NCBI GenBank assembly: GCA_014649555.1 | Contig: BMTG01000002.1 | Coordinates: 62,001 to 126,000, forward strand | Source: Streptomyces globisporus | GTDB taxonomy: Bacteria; Actinomycetota; Actinomycetes; Streptomycetales; Streptomycetaceae | Direction of reading: 5' to 3' | DNA: 64,000 nt | Part shown: positions 52,574 to 61,145 of the stretch, piece after piece | Numbering within the stretch: position 1 is the stretch's first letter | Layout: each line of letters begins with the position of its first letter | Translations under genes and position numbers: made by a program | Notes under the pieces: generated by a model | The model's input: only the letters and a program-made list of their open reading frames with translations | Database searches by the model: none | Told to the model about the DNA's origin: nothing

Positions 52574-53890
52574 ATGGCCTTGGACATTCCCGGCGCGACC
52601 GGCTCGCGCCCGGACGCCACCCCGCTCGACGAGAGCGGGGCAGAGGATCTACTGCGCGGCATATGTTTCAAGACGGGTCCGCCCCGGACCGTGGGCGTGG
52701 AACTCGAATGGCTCATCCATGACCGGGAACGTCCCCACATCCCGGTCGAGCAGGAGCGGCTGGACAGCGCTGTCGAGGCGGTCCGCGCACTACCCCTGAG
52801 TGCCGCACTGACGTTCGAGCCGGGCGGCCAGCTGGAACTCAGTTCGCAGCCGGCCGGTTCCTTGATGGAGTGCGTCGCGACGACCGCGGCCGATCTGGCG
52901 GCGGTCCGTGCCTCGCTCGGCGCGGCGGGGCTCGCGCCGGTCGGGCTCGGCGTGGATCCGTGGCAGACCGCTCACCGCAGACTGCGGGAGCCGCGCTACG
53001 AGGCGATGGAGGCCGCGCTGGACCGGTCGGGGCCGTCCGGGCGGGCGATGATGTGCACCTCCGCGTCGGTCCAGGTCTGTCTGGACGCGGGCGAGGAGGA
53101 GCCGGGACCGCTCGGTTACGGACGGCGCTGGCAGCTCGCGCATCTGCTGGGCGCGGTGCTGGTGGCGGCGTTCGCGAATTCGCCGTTCCAGCAGGGCCGC
53201 CGGACCGGCTGGTCCTCCACCCGGCAGGCGCTGTGGGCCGACCTCGATCCGGGCCGGACGCTCGCCCCGGGCACCGGGCGCGCGCCTCGCGAGGCATGGG
53301 CCGCCCATGTCCTGGACACGACCGTGCTGTGCATCCGGTGCGAGAGCGGCCCGTGGGACGTCCCCGAGGGGCTCACCTTCCGCGAGTGGATCCGCACCGG
53401 TTCGCCCAGGCCGCCGGTGCAGGCCGATCTCGACTACCACCTCACCACGCTGTTCCCGCCGGTCCGGCCGCGCGGCCATCTCGAACTGCGCATGATCGAC
53501 GCGCAGAGCGGGCCCGACGGGTGGCTGGTGCCGCTCGCCGTAGCCACGGCCCTGTTCGACGACCCGGAGGCCGCCGAGACCGTGTACCGGGCCGTGAAGC
53601 CGCTGGCCGAGACGGCGGGCGCTTCGGCGGCCCCGCGCAATCCGCTCTGGACGGCCGCCGCCCGCGAGGGTCTCGCCGATCCGGAATTGCGGGCCGCGGC
53701 CATCACCTGCTTCGGGGCCGCGCTCCCGGCGCTGGAGCGGATGGGCGCGAGCGACGCGGTGCGCGACACGGTGGCCGCCTTCACCGACCGCTATGTCGCC
53801 CGGGGCCGATGTCCGGCCGACGATCTGCCGGAGCCCGGCGACCTCATCGATCTCAGCCTGCTGACCGACCGGAAGGCGGCCTCCGCATGA
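52574..53890 (+). CDS. egtA: Ergothioneine biosynthesis glutamate-cysteine ligase EgtA
   Basis: 438 residues from ATG 52574 with GAAGGAGG upstream. The glutamate-cysteine ligase GCS2-type fold is visible: VGVELEWLIHD, ALTFEPGGQLELSSQP, MCTSASVQVCLDAG, HLELRMIDAQ. The enzyme makes gamma-glutamylcysteine, the sulfur donor for EgtB. The stop TGA overlaps the egtB start (ATGA) at 53887-53890. It heads the egtABCD operon; no obvious specific operator was recognised upstream. Confidence 0.93.
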   Translation: MALDIPGATGSRPDATPLDESGAEDLLRGICFKTGPPRTVGVELEWLIHDRERPHIPVEQERLDSAVEAVRALPLSAALTFEPGGQLELSSQPAGSLMECVATTAADLAAVRASLGAAGLAPVGLGVDPWQTAHRRLREPRYEAMEAALDRSGPSGRAMMCTSASVQVCLDAGEEEPGPLGYGRRWQLAHLLGAVLVAAFANSPFQQGRRTGWSSTRQALWADLDPGRTLAPGTGRAPREAWAAHVLDTTVLCIRCESGPWDVPEGLTFREWIRTGSPRPPVQADLDYHLTTLFPPVRPRGHLELRMIDAQSGPDGWLVPLAVATALFDDPEAAETVYRAVKPLAETAGASAAPRNPLWTAAAREGLADPELRAAAITCFGAALPALERMGASDAVRDTVAAFTDRYVARGRCPADDLPEPGDLIDLSLLTDRKAASA

Positions 53891-55323
53891 CCGAGCACCA
53901 TGGACACGAAGAGCACCGCGAAGGCTTCGAGCCCCGTGAGCTGTCCGACGCGTTCGATCCCACCCAGGTCTCCGGTCCCGCCGCCGCCGGTTTCCCCTTC
54001 GTCTCCGGGGTCGATCCCGAAGTCCTGCGGCGGCGCGCCCTGGATGCGCTGCTGGCCGCGCGCGACCGCACCACGCTGCTCACCGACAGTGTGGACGACG
54101 GCGAACTGACCGCCCAGCACTCCCCGTTGATGTCGCCGCTGGTCTGGGACCTGGCGCACATCGGCAACCAGGAGGAGCAGTGGCTGCTGCGCGCCGTCGG
54201 CGGCCGGGAGGCGATCCGCCCGGAGATCGACGGGCTGTACAACGCCTTCGAGCACGCGCGCGCCTCGCGTCCCTCGCTGCCGCTGCTGGCCCCCGCCGAG
54301 GCCCGGACGTACGCCTCCGACGTACGGGGGCGGGCGCTGGAGCTGCTGGAGGGCACGCCGCTGCACGAAGGCGGAGGGCCGCTGGAGCGGGCCGGTTTCG
54401 CCTTCGGGATGATCGCCCAGCACGAACAGCAGCACGACGAGACCATGCTGATCACCCATCAGCTGCGGGCCGGACCGGCGGCGCTCACCGCGCCCGCTCC
54501 TCCCGCCCCTCCCGAGCCCGTCGGCAAGGAGGCCATTCCGAGCGAAGTCTTCGTCCCCGGTGGCTCGTTCACGATGGGGACCTCCGCCGAGCCGTGGGCG
54601 CTGGACAACGAACGCCCCGCGCACCGGCGCGACGTGGCGGCGTTCCACCTGGACGCCTCGCCGGTCACCTGCGGCGCGTACCTCCGCTTCATCGAGGACG
54701 ACGTCTACGGGGACGAGCGCTGGTGGGCGCCCGACGGCTGGGCCATGGTCCGTGAACACGGCTTGTCCGCACCGCTGTTCTGGCGGCGGGAGGCGGGCCA
54801 GTGGCTGCGCCGCCGGTTCGGGGTGACCGAGCCCGTGCCGTACGACGAGCCGGTGCTGCACGTCAGCTGGTACGAGGCGGACGCCTACGCCCGCTGGGCG
54901 GGGCGGCGGCTTCCCACGGAGGCCGAGTGGGAGAAGGCCGCCCGGCACGACCCCGTGTCCGGCCGCTCGCGGCGCTATCCGTGGGGCGACGAGGATCCGA
55001 CGCCGGAGCGGGCCAATCTGGGACAGCGCCATCTGCGTCCGGCGCGGTCCGGGGCGTATCCACTGGGCCGGTCGCCCTCCGGGGCGGGGCAGCTGATCGG
55101 CGATGTGTGGGAGTGGACCGCCAGCGACTTCCTGCCCTATCCGGGGTTCGTGGCATTTCCCTACCGCGAGTATTCGGAGGTCTTCTTCGGCCCGGGGCAC
55201 AAGGTGCTGCGCGGCGGGTCGTTCGCCGTGGACCAGGTCGCCTGCCGGGGCACGTTCCGCAACTGGGACCTTCCGGTGCGGCGGCAGATCTTCGCCGGCT
55301 TCCGTACGGCGAGGAATGCCTGA
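53887..55323 (+). CDS. egtB: Ergothioneine biosynthesis sulfoxide synthase EgtB
   Basis: 478 residues. The N-terminal DinB-like domain carries the iron ligands His91 (WDLAHIGNQ), His179 and His183 (IAQHEQQHDET), in the arrangement of the mycobacterial enzyme. Residues 220-478 form the formylglycine-generating-enzyme-like sulfatase-modifying domain (FVPGGSFTMGT, LPTEAEWEKAA, GDVWEWTASDF, VLRGGSFAV). EgtB joins gamma-glutamylcysteine to trimethylhistidine with oxygen. Start and stop overlap egtA and egtC, so all are translationally coupled. Confidence 0.95.
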   Translation: MTEHHGHEEHREGFEPRELSDAFDPTQVSGPAAAGFPFVSGVDPEVLRRRALDALLAARDRTTLLTDSVDDGELTAQHSPLMSPLVWDLAHIGNQEEQWLLRAVGGREAIRPEIDGLYNAFEHARASRPSLPLLAPAEARTYASDVRGRALELLEGTPLHEGGGPLERAGFAFGMIAQHEQQHDETMLITHQLRAGPAALTAPAPPAPPEPVGKEAIPSEVFVPGGSFTMGTSAEPWALDNERPAHRRDVAAFHLDASPVTCGAYLRFIEDDVYGDERWWAPDGWAMVREHGLSAPLFWRREAGQWLRRRFGVTEPVPYDEPVLHVSWYEADAYARWAGRRLPTEAEWEKAARHDPVSGRSRRYPWGDEDPTPERANLGQRHLRPARSGAYPLGRSPSGAGQLIGDVWEWTASDFLPYPGFVAFPYREYSEVFFGPGHKVLRGGSFAVDQVACRGTFRNWDLPVRRQIFAGFRTARNA

Positions 55324-56078
55324 TGTGCCGTCATATCGCTTATGTGGGCGAGCCGGTGGCGCTGGGCGCGGTGCTCGTGAGGCCTGCGCACTCCTTGGTG
55401 CGGCAGTCCTGGGAGCCGCGCCGGCAGCGCTACGGCACGGTCAACGCGGACGGCTTCGGCGTCGGCTGGTACGCCGAGGGCGATCCGGCACCCGGACGCT
55501 ACCGCCGCCAGGGCCCCATATGGGGCGACGAGACCTTCACCGATCTGGCCCGGGTGGTCCGCAGCACCGCGCTGCTCGCCGCCGTACGGGATGCCACCGA
55601 GGCGGGTGCGGACGGGGAGGCCGCAGCCGCGCCGTACACCGCAGGGCCGTTGCTGTTCAGCCACAACGGGGCGGTGAAGGGCTGGCCCGCGTCGCTCGCC
55701 GTCGCGGCCGCCGCCCTGCCCGCCGAGAAGCTCCTGTCGCTGGCCGCCCGGAACGACTCCGCGCTGGTCTGGGCGCTGATCCGGCACCGTACCGACGCCG
55801 GGGACGATGTGCCGCGCGCCGTCGCGGAGACCGTCCGCGAGGTCGCGGCCGCCGCGCCCGGGTCCCGGCTGAACCTGCTGCTCACCGACGGCGCCACCAT
55901 CACGGCGACCGCCTGGGGCGACACCCTCTGGTATCTCACGGAGCCGGGCCGCCGTACCGCGGTCGCCTCGGAGCCGTACGACGACGACCCGCTCTGGCGC
56001 GAGGTCCCCGACCGCACCCTCCTGGTCGCGACCGCATCGGACGTCCTGCTCACCCCGCTCAAGGAGCCCCCCGCGTGA
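55323..56078 (+). CDS. egtC: Ergothioneine biosynthesis amidohydrolase EgtC
   Basis: 251 residues starting at ATG 55323, whose A is the last base of the egtB stop. Cys2 (MCRHIAYVG) is the N-terminal nucleophile expected of class-II glutamine-amidotransferase-like hydrolases once the Met is removed. VNADGFGVGWY and FSHNGAVKGW complete the substrate site. It removes glutamate from the gamma-glutamyl hercynyl-cysteine sulfoxide. The stop overlaps the GTG start of egtD. Confidence 0.94.
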   Translation: MCRHIAYVGEPVALGAVLVRPAHSLVRQSWEPRRQRYGTVNADGFGVGWYAEGDPAPGRYRRQGPIWGDETFTDLARVVRSTALLAAVRDATEAGADGEAAAAPYTAGPLLFSHNGAVKGWPASLAVAAAALPAEKLLSLAARNDSALVWALIRHRTDAGDDVPRAVAETVREVAAAAPGSRLNLLLTDGATITATAWGDTLWYLTEPGRRTAVASEPYDDDPLWREVPDRTLLVATASDVLLTPLKEPPA

Positions 56079-57037
56079 GTCCTTATTCCCTGACCCGCAC
56101 CCTGCCGGTGGACGCGACGGACGCGGCGCTGCGCGCCGATGTCCTCAGCGGCCTGACCCGGCATCCCAAGACGCTGCCGCCGAAGTGGTTCTACGACGCC
56201 CGCGGCAGCGAGCTGTTCGAGGAGATCACCCGGCTGCCGGAGTACTACCCGACCCGCGCGGAGCGGGAGATCCTGCAGACCCGGGCCGAGGAGATCGCCG
56301 CCGCTTCGGGGGCCCGGACCGTGATCGAGCTGGGCTCGGGATCGTCCGAGAAGACCCGCCATCTCCTGGAGGTCCTCCCCGAGTTGCACGCCTACGTCCC
56401 GGTGGACGTGAGCGAGAGCGCACTGACGGGGGCGGCCGAATCGCTGCTCGCCGAGCACCCGGATCTGTCCGTCCACGCGCTGATCGCGGACTTCACCACC
56501 GGCCTGGTCCTGCCGGGGACGCCGGGCCCCCGGCTGGTGGTGTTCCTGGGCGGCACGATCGGCAATCTGCTGCCGGAGGAGCGGGCGACGTTCCTGCGGT
56601 CGGTGCGTTCGCTCCTCTCCCCCGGTGACGCGCTGCTGCTGGGCACGGACCTGGTGAAGGAGGAGGAAACGCTGGTGGCCGCGTACGACGACGCGGCCGG
56701 GGTGACGGCGGCCTTCAACAAGAACGTTCTGAGCGTGGTCAACCGTGAGCTGGGGGCCGATTTCCCGCTCGACGGCTTCGATCATCGCGCGGTGTGGAAT
56801 CCGGAACAACGGTGGATCGAGATGCGGCTGCGGGCCCGGCGGGCGCTGAGCGTCAAGATCCGGGAGCTGGACCTCGTGGTGCCGTTCGAGGCCGGTGAGG
56901 AACTGCGTACGGAGGTGTCGGCGAAGTTCCGGCAGGAGGACGTCCGCGAGGAGCTGGCCGCCGCCGGGATGCGGCTGGCTCAGTGGTGGACGGACTCGGC
57001 GGGGCGGTTCGCCCTGTCGCTGGCCACGGTGGTCTGA
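56075..57037 (+). CDS. egtD: L-histidine N-alpha-methyltransferase EgtD
   Basis: 320 residues from GTG 56075, overlapping the egtC stop by four bases. FYDARGSELFEEITRLPEYY, TVIELGSGSSEKTRHLLE (SAM motif I), VFLGGTIGNLLPEE and AFNKNVLSVVNRELG match EgtD, which trimethylates histidine to hercynine. The EgtE-type lyase that finishes ergothioneine is not in the cluster. The last 58 bases overlap the end of the antiparallel acyltransferase gene. Confidence 0.95.
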   Translation: MSPYSLTRTLPVDATDAALRADVLSGLTRHPKTLPPKWFYDARGSELFEEITRLPEYYPTRAEREILQTRAEEIAAASGARTVIELGSGSSEKTRHLLEVLPELHAYVPVDVSESALTGAAESLLAEHPDLSVHALIADFTTGLVLPGTPGPRLVVFLGGTIGNLLPEERATFLRSVRSLLSPGDALLLGTDLVKEEETLVAAYDDAAGVTAAFNKNVLSVVNRELGADFPLDGFDHRAVWNPEQRWIEMRLRARRALSVKIRELDLVVPFEAGEELRTEVSAKFRQEDVREELAAAGMRLAQWWTDSAGRFALSLATVV

Positions 57038-57909
57038 CCGGACTTACCCGTCCGGCCGGCCAGGCCGGACCTGCGGGGCTCTTCGGGGCCGAGGACGGCC
57101 GTTCGCGCCCTGCGGGCCAGGGCGCGGCGGCCGTCCTCGCCGTTCGCGGGGATCGGCGCGAGCACGTCGATGTGGGCGGTGAGCCCGGCCGCCCGGACGA
57201 CCCGCCACAGGGAGGCGGCGAGCGGGTCGGCCCCGACGAACGCGACGGCGCCCGCGGCGGGACCTGTGGGGTGCTCCGGGGCGCTGTGGGCCGCCGTGCG
57301 ATAGGTGATGCGGACCGGCCGGACCGTCGCCCCGGCGTCGATCGCCGCCTGGAACACGGCGGGCCGGAACGCGCCGCCGGCCCCCCGGCCGCACCAGGTG
57401 CCGCCCTCGGGGAACACCACGACCCGGGAGCCGGAGCGCAGGGCCGTCGCAATGGTCCGTACGGCGGCGGGCAGCGCGCGCAGCCGGTCGCGGTGGATGA
57501 ACAGGGTGCCGCCGAGCGCGGCGAGGGGCCCCAGGAGCGGCCAGGACCGGATCTCGCGCTTGGCGACCATCCGGCCGGGCAGTACGGACGCGACCAGCGG
57601 TATGTCGAGCCAGGAGATGTGGTTGGCGACGACCAGTTCGCCACCGCCCGGGGCGCGGTCCGGCGCGTGCGGCCGGACCCTGACGCGTACGCCGAAGGCC
57701 TGCGGAACGGCGCGCGCCCAGCATCGGGTCAGCCAACTCCGCGGACCGTCCCCGAGCAGGCGGACCAGCGGGACGCAGGCCACCCCCAGCAGGACCAGGG
57801 CGCAGCCGGACAGCAGAAGGAGCGCGGCGGGCAGCGGAGCGCGTACGGCCCCGGTGTGCCGGGCGCAGCCGTCCGGGGTGCACGGGGCGACGGGCAGCCA
57901 GCCGGTCAT
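56980..57909 (-). CDS. olsA: Lysophospholipid/lyso-ornithine-lipid acyltransferase (PlsC family)
   Basis: 309 residues from ATG 57909, overlapping the preceding stop by four bases. An N-terminal membrane segment (LPAALLLLSGCALVLLGVAC) is followed by the PlsC motifs NHISWLDIP (HxxxxD type), GGTLFIHRD and VVFPEGGTW. The enzyme adds a second acyl chain to a lyso-lipid. Next to an OlsB-like gene it should be the OlsA step of ornithine-lipid synthesis. The same gene pair exists in S. coelicolor near egt genes (memory). Its 3' end overlaps egtD by 58 bases in antisense. Confidence 0.85.
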   Translation of the reverse strand: MTGWLPVAPCTPDGCARHTGAVRAPLPAALLLLSGCALVLLGVACVPLVRLLGDGPRSWLTRCWARAVPQAFGVRVRVRPHAPDRAPGGGELVVANHISWLDIPLVASVLPGRMVAKREIRSWPLLGPLAALGGTLFIHRDRLRALPAAVRTIATALRSGSRVVVFPEGGTWCGRGAGGAFRPAVFQAAIDAGATVRPVRITYRTAAHSAPEHPTGPAAGAVAFVGADPLAASLWRVVRAAGLTAHIDVLAPIPANGEDGRRALARRARTAVLGPEEPRRSGLAGRTGKSGQTTVASDRANRPAESVHH

Positions 57910-58724
57910 CGCAGCGGGGCCAGGGAGAGGAAGTGGCGCAGGTAGCGCGGGTCGGTCCGGCGCAGCGAGAGCAGGACGTACAGGTCGGCGACGTTGAAGT
58001 CGGGGTCGTACGCCGGGGCCCCGCAGACCTGGGCGCCGAGCCGGAGGTAGCCACGCAGCAGGGGCGGGAGGTCGGCCCGGGAGCCGGCTTCCGGGCCGTG
58101 CGCGGAGGAGTCCCAGAGGCGGTGCGGGGTGACCCAGTACTCCTGGGGTGCGAGGTGTGCCGCGCGTACGGTGTTCCAGCTGCGGGCGGCCGACGTGCCG
58201 CCGTCGGCCAGCGGGAGGGAGCAGCAGCCCGCGATCCAGGTGTGGCCGGTGCGCTCCATGTAGCGGGCGAGTCCGGCCCAGACGAGGGCGATGACCGCGC
58301 CGTCGCGGTGGGCGGGGTGGACGCAGGAGCGGCCGACCTCGACGAGGTCGTCGCGGATGGGGTCGAGGTTGCTGAGGTCGAACTCGCTCTCCGCGTACAG
58401 GCGTCCGGCTATGCGGGCCCGGTCCGGCGGCAGCAGCCGGTAGGTGGCGACGACGTCCCCGGTGGCGGTCTCCCGGACCAGCAGGTGGTCGCAGTACGCG
58501 TCGAAGGCATCGCTGTCCAGACCGGGTTCGGGTCCCTCCAGCCGGGCTCCGAGTTCCCCGGCGAACACCAGGTGGCGCAGTCGCTGCGCCGCGCGTACGT
58601 CTTCCTGGCAGGTGGCGAGGGAGACCTGGTAAGCCGGTTCCGGGGCGGTGGCGGGCTCGGGGGCGGGGTTCGGGGCGGAGGCGGGAGCGGCGGCGTGGTG
58701 CGGGGCGACGGGCAGCACGGTCAT
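57906..58724 (-). CDS. olsB: OlsB-like ornithine N-acyltransferase (GNAT fold)
   Basis: 272 residues from ATG 58724 with GGAGA upstream. After an Ala/Pro-rich start the GNAT-type domain (PF13444-like) runs from about residue 33: RAAQRLRHLVFAGELG, LLVRETATGDVVATYRLLPP, EVGRSCVHPAHRDGAVIALV (acyl donor loop) and YMERTGHTWIAGCCSLPLAD. It should attach a 3-hydroxyacyl chain to the alpha-amino group of ornithine. Its stop overlaps the olsA-like start, so the two steps of lipid synthesis are coupled. Other amino-acid acyl acceptors cannot be excluded. Confidence 0.83.
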   Translation of the reverse strand: MTVLPVAPHHAAAPASAPNPAPEPATAPEPAYQVSLATCQEDVRAAQRLRHLVFAGELGARLEGPEPGLDSDAFDAYCDHLLVRETATGDVVATYRLLPPDRARIAGRLYAESEFDLSNLDPIRDDLVEVGRSCVHPAHRDGAVIALVWAGLARYMERTGHTWIAGCCSLPLADGGTSAARSWNTVRAAHLAPQEYWVTPHRLWDSSAHGPEAGSRADLPPLLRGYLRLGAQVCGAPAYDPDFNVADLYVLLSLRRTDPRYLRHFLSLAPLR

Positions 58725-58917
58725 GGCGGTCTCCGGGGACGGGAGCGGTCGGGGGCCGGGCCGTCGCGGGTGCGACGCACCGACCCCTTACTTCTTCCGT
58801 CACCGGCTGGATTCGACGTGACCGCCGTGGGGAGCGCGGATGTGCGACGGCTGAATCCCAGGGACGAAGCCTCCGCCGGGCGCCGCCTGGGTGGTGGCCT
58901 GTCCCCCGGGCGGGAGA

Positions 58918-60180
58918 TCAGCCGGTGCCGGTACCGGTGAGCAGGGCGGTGATGCGCTCGGAGGCGGTCTTGGCCTCGCGTGCCGGGTCGCCGCCCTGGA
59001 GCACGGCCGTCATGTAGGGCTTGATCGGGTTCTCCGCCTCGACCCTGGCCCACTGGGCCGAGTTGGGGGTGGCGCGGCCCCGGGCGGCGCCTTCCGCCAT
59101 CGCCGCGGTGCCCTCGTCGCCCTCGATGACATGGGCGAGGCTCGGCTTGTTGGGGACGTAACTCATGCCCCGGGCCAGCTCCGTCTGCCACTTCTCGCTC
59201 GCCAGCGCCTTGACGACGGCGATGCCCGCGCTGCGCTCGTCGGCGTTCTTCGGGACGATGAGGTCGGAGCCGCCGGTGAATACCGAACCGGGCTCTTTCG
59301 CGGTCTTGCCGGGAATGGGGAAGTAGCCCAGCTTTCCCTTGAGTTCGGGATTCTTCTGCTCGATGAGGGCGGCGCTGCCCGGCACCGAGATGATCTGGGC
59401 GACGTCACCCTCGGCGAATACGTCGGTCTGCGGGGGCTTCTCCTCGTCGGCGTCCTTGGGGCCGTCGCCGAGCGCCTGGAGTTTCTGGTAGAACTCCATG
59501 CCCGCCAGGGCTTCCGGCGTGTCCAGGGCGCCCTGCCAGTCGCCGCCGTTCTCGTCGGCGAGCTCGCCGCCCTCGTCCCAGATGAATCCGGCGAGCACGT
59601 ACCAGTTCTGGCCGGCCAGGTAAATGCCTTGGTTTCCGCTGTTGTTGAGCTTCTCGGTGGCGGCGATCCACTCGGCGCGCGTCTTCGGGACGGCGTCGAT
59701 GCCCGCCTCCTGGAAGATGTCCTTGTTGTAGATCACCACCCGGTTGGCCGCGTACCAGGGGATGCCGTACTGCACACCGTTGATGCTGCCGGGCTCGGCC
59801 AGGCCGGGCAGCCAGTCCTCGCTGCCCAGGTCACGCATCGATTCGAGGGTCAGATCCCGCAGGCCGCCGCTCTCCGCGTACTGCGCGACCTGCGTGTTTC
59901 CGACCTCGATCACGTCCGGGGCGTCGTCGCCCTCCAGCGCGGAGATGACCTTGGGGCCGATACCGCTCCACTCCTGGATCTGGAAGTCCAGCTCGATCGA
60001 GGGGTTCTCCTCCTCGTACGAGCGGGTGAACTTGTCCAGGAAGCCGGGCGAGACGCTGTCCTTCATCAGCCAGACCGTCACTGTGCGGTCACCGCCGCCC
60101 GAGCCCGATATGTAGCCGCATCCACCGAGTGCGACGGTCGAGACAAGCGCGATGGCTCCAGCCAGTATGCGGTTCTTCAC
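58918..60180 (-). CDS. Sugar ABC transporter solute-binding lipoprotein, orphan
   Basis: 420 residues from GTG 60180, preceded by GAAGGTGACC. Lipobox ALGGC with Cys21, then a family-1 solute-binding fold: VTVWLMKDSVSPGFLDKF, ALEGDDAPDVIEVGNTQVAQ, IPWYAANRVVIYNKDIF and GSDLIVPKNADER. Resembles chitobiose or cellobiose binding proteins of streptomycetes. No permease or ATPase gene is nearby, so it must borrow them, as some streptomycete binding proteins do with the shared MsiK ATPase. An inverted repeat like a DasR site lies 90 bases upstream. Confidence 0.85.
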   Translation of the reverse strand: MKNRILAGAIALVSTVALGGCGYISGSGGGDRTVTVWLMKDSVSPGFLDKFTRSYEEENPSIELDFQIQEWSGIGPKVISALEGDDAPDVIEVGNTQVAQYAESGGLRDLTLESMRDLGSEDWLPGLAEPGSINGVQYGIPWYAANRVVIYNKDIFQEAGIDAVPKTRAEWIAATEKLNNSGNQGIYLAGQNWYVLAGFIWDEGGELADENGGDWQGALDTPEALAGMEFYQKLQALGDGPKDADEEKPPQTDVFAEGDVAQIISVPGSAALIEQKNPELKGKLGYFPIPGKTAKEPGSVFTGGSDLIVPKNADERSAGIAVVKALASEKWQTELARGMSYVPNKPSLAHVIEGDEGTAAMAEGAARGRATPNSAQWARVEAENPIKPYMTAVLQGGDPAREAKTASERITALLTGTGTG

Positions 60181-60268
60181 GTGGTCACCTTCTGCGAAAC
60201 GGCACAACGAAATCGGACCCGGTGTGGGGGGATTGCGGGCGGCGCTCGCACGGGTGGTTGGCTGAATT

Positions 60269-60282
60269 TTGGTATGGACCAA
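60269..60282. promoter_or_regulatory. DasR-like inverted repeat upstream of the sugar-binding gene
   Basis: TTGGT and ACCAA arms around four bases; the minus-strand core is TGGTCCATACCA, which keeps TGGTC-A-ACCA of the DasR consensus TGGTCTAGACCA. It lies about 90 bases before the binding-protein start and 100 before dodecin. Confidence 0.4.
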
Positions 60283-60382
60283 TGGGTAGGTCAAGGCAGA
60301 CGCCTGCCCCTATTCGCCCCACCCTCCCCCTCGCGGGACGCCCTCGGTTGGGGCACCGTGGTCACAGGAGAGGAGACAAACA

Positions 60383-60598
60383 ATGGCGAATCACACCTAT
60401 CGGGTCACCGAGATCGTAGGAACCTCCGACGAGGGCGTCGACGCGGCGATCCGGAACGGCGTCGCAAGAGCGGCGGAAACGTTGCACAATCTCGATTGGT
60501 TCGAGATTAATCAAGTTCGCGGCCATATCGAAGATGGCCGGATCGCGCACTATCAGGTCGGCCTGAAGGTGGGCTTCCGGCTCGACGAAAACAGCTGA
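60383..60598 (+). CDS. Dodecin flavin-binding protein
   Basis: 71 residues from ATG 60383 with AGGAGAGGAG upstream. The small dodecin fold is complete: YRVTEIVGTSDEGVDAAIRN, LHNLDWFEINQVRGHIEDG and HYQVGLKVGFRLD. Trp39 is the residue expected to sandwich the flavin pairs in the dodecamer. Dodecins store FMN/riboflavin or coenzyme A and protect against free-flavin photochemistry. It is divergent from the sugar-binding gene, and its stop abuts the stop of the HAD gene. Confidence 0.93.
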   Translation: MANHTYRVTEIVGTSDEGVDAAIRNGVARAAETLHNLDWFEINQVRGHIEDGRIAHYQVGLKVGFRLDENS

Positions 60599-61087
60599 TC
60601 AGGTACGCCCCTCGCGCTCCTGGGCCTCCTTCAGCGCCTCTGACGGATCAGCCCAGCGGGCCCGCACCACAGCAAATCCGGCCACCTCGGCCGCATCGCA
60701 GACCAGTTCGTCGTCGTCCACGAGCATGCGCACCTGCCCCGTCCGCCCCAGCCTCCGGAGGATGTCCAGCTTCGTCCGGCGGGCGGGGCGCCGGTCGTCG
60801 TTGCGCCGCATGAACAGCGTGCCCTCGGGCAGCCCCTGGCGGCTCAGCCAGCGCACGGTGTCGCGGCGGCACCGCTCGGGGCGTCCGGTCAGATAGACGA
60901 TCCGGCACTCCTCGGCGCTCGCGTGCACCATCCGTACGCCCTCCGGGAGCGGGGGGTCGTCCACGGCCGCGGCGAAGAACCCGGCCCAGTCGCGCTGGGC
61001 GCCCTCCAGGAAGTGCTGCCGGTGAGCGGTGCCCGCGAGCGTGTTGTCCAGGTCGAATACGGCCAGCGGCCGTGCGTCGTCGTCCAC
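60599..61087 (-). CDS. HAD-superfamily phosphatase, polynucleotide-kinase-phosphatase like
   Basis: 162 residues from GTG 61087 (GGGGGAG upstream). HAD motif I is VFDLDNTLAGT (nucleophile Asp12), motif II YLTGRPERCRRDT, motif III the Lys in TKLDILRRLG and motif IV VDDDELVCDAAEVAG. The pattern is close to the 3'-phosphatase part of T4 polynucleotide kinase and to acid phosphatases. Substrate unknown. Adjacent stop codons with dodecin make a tail-to-tail pair without a terminator. Confidence 0.87.
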   Translation of the reverse strand: MDDDARPLAVFDLDNTLAGTAHRQHFLEGAQRDWAGFFAAAVDDPPLPEGVRMVHASAEECRIVYLTGRPERCRRDTVRWLSRQGLPEGTLFMRRNDDRRPARRTKLDILRRLGRTGQVRMLVDDDELVCDAAEVAGFAVVRARWADPSEALKEAQEREGRT

Positions 61088-61145
61088 TCCCCCAGCTTAG
61101 GAAGCACCTCGGGAATCCCTGCGGAACGAGCGCGTTGAACAGAGC

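Noticed and set aside
61112-61136. GGAAT-N17-GTT before the LLM oxidoreductase gene
   Set aside because: Spacing is 17 rather than 18-19 as required for sigma-R, so it was not called as a promoter.
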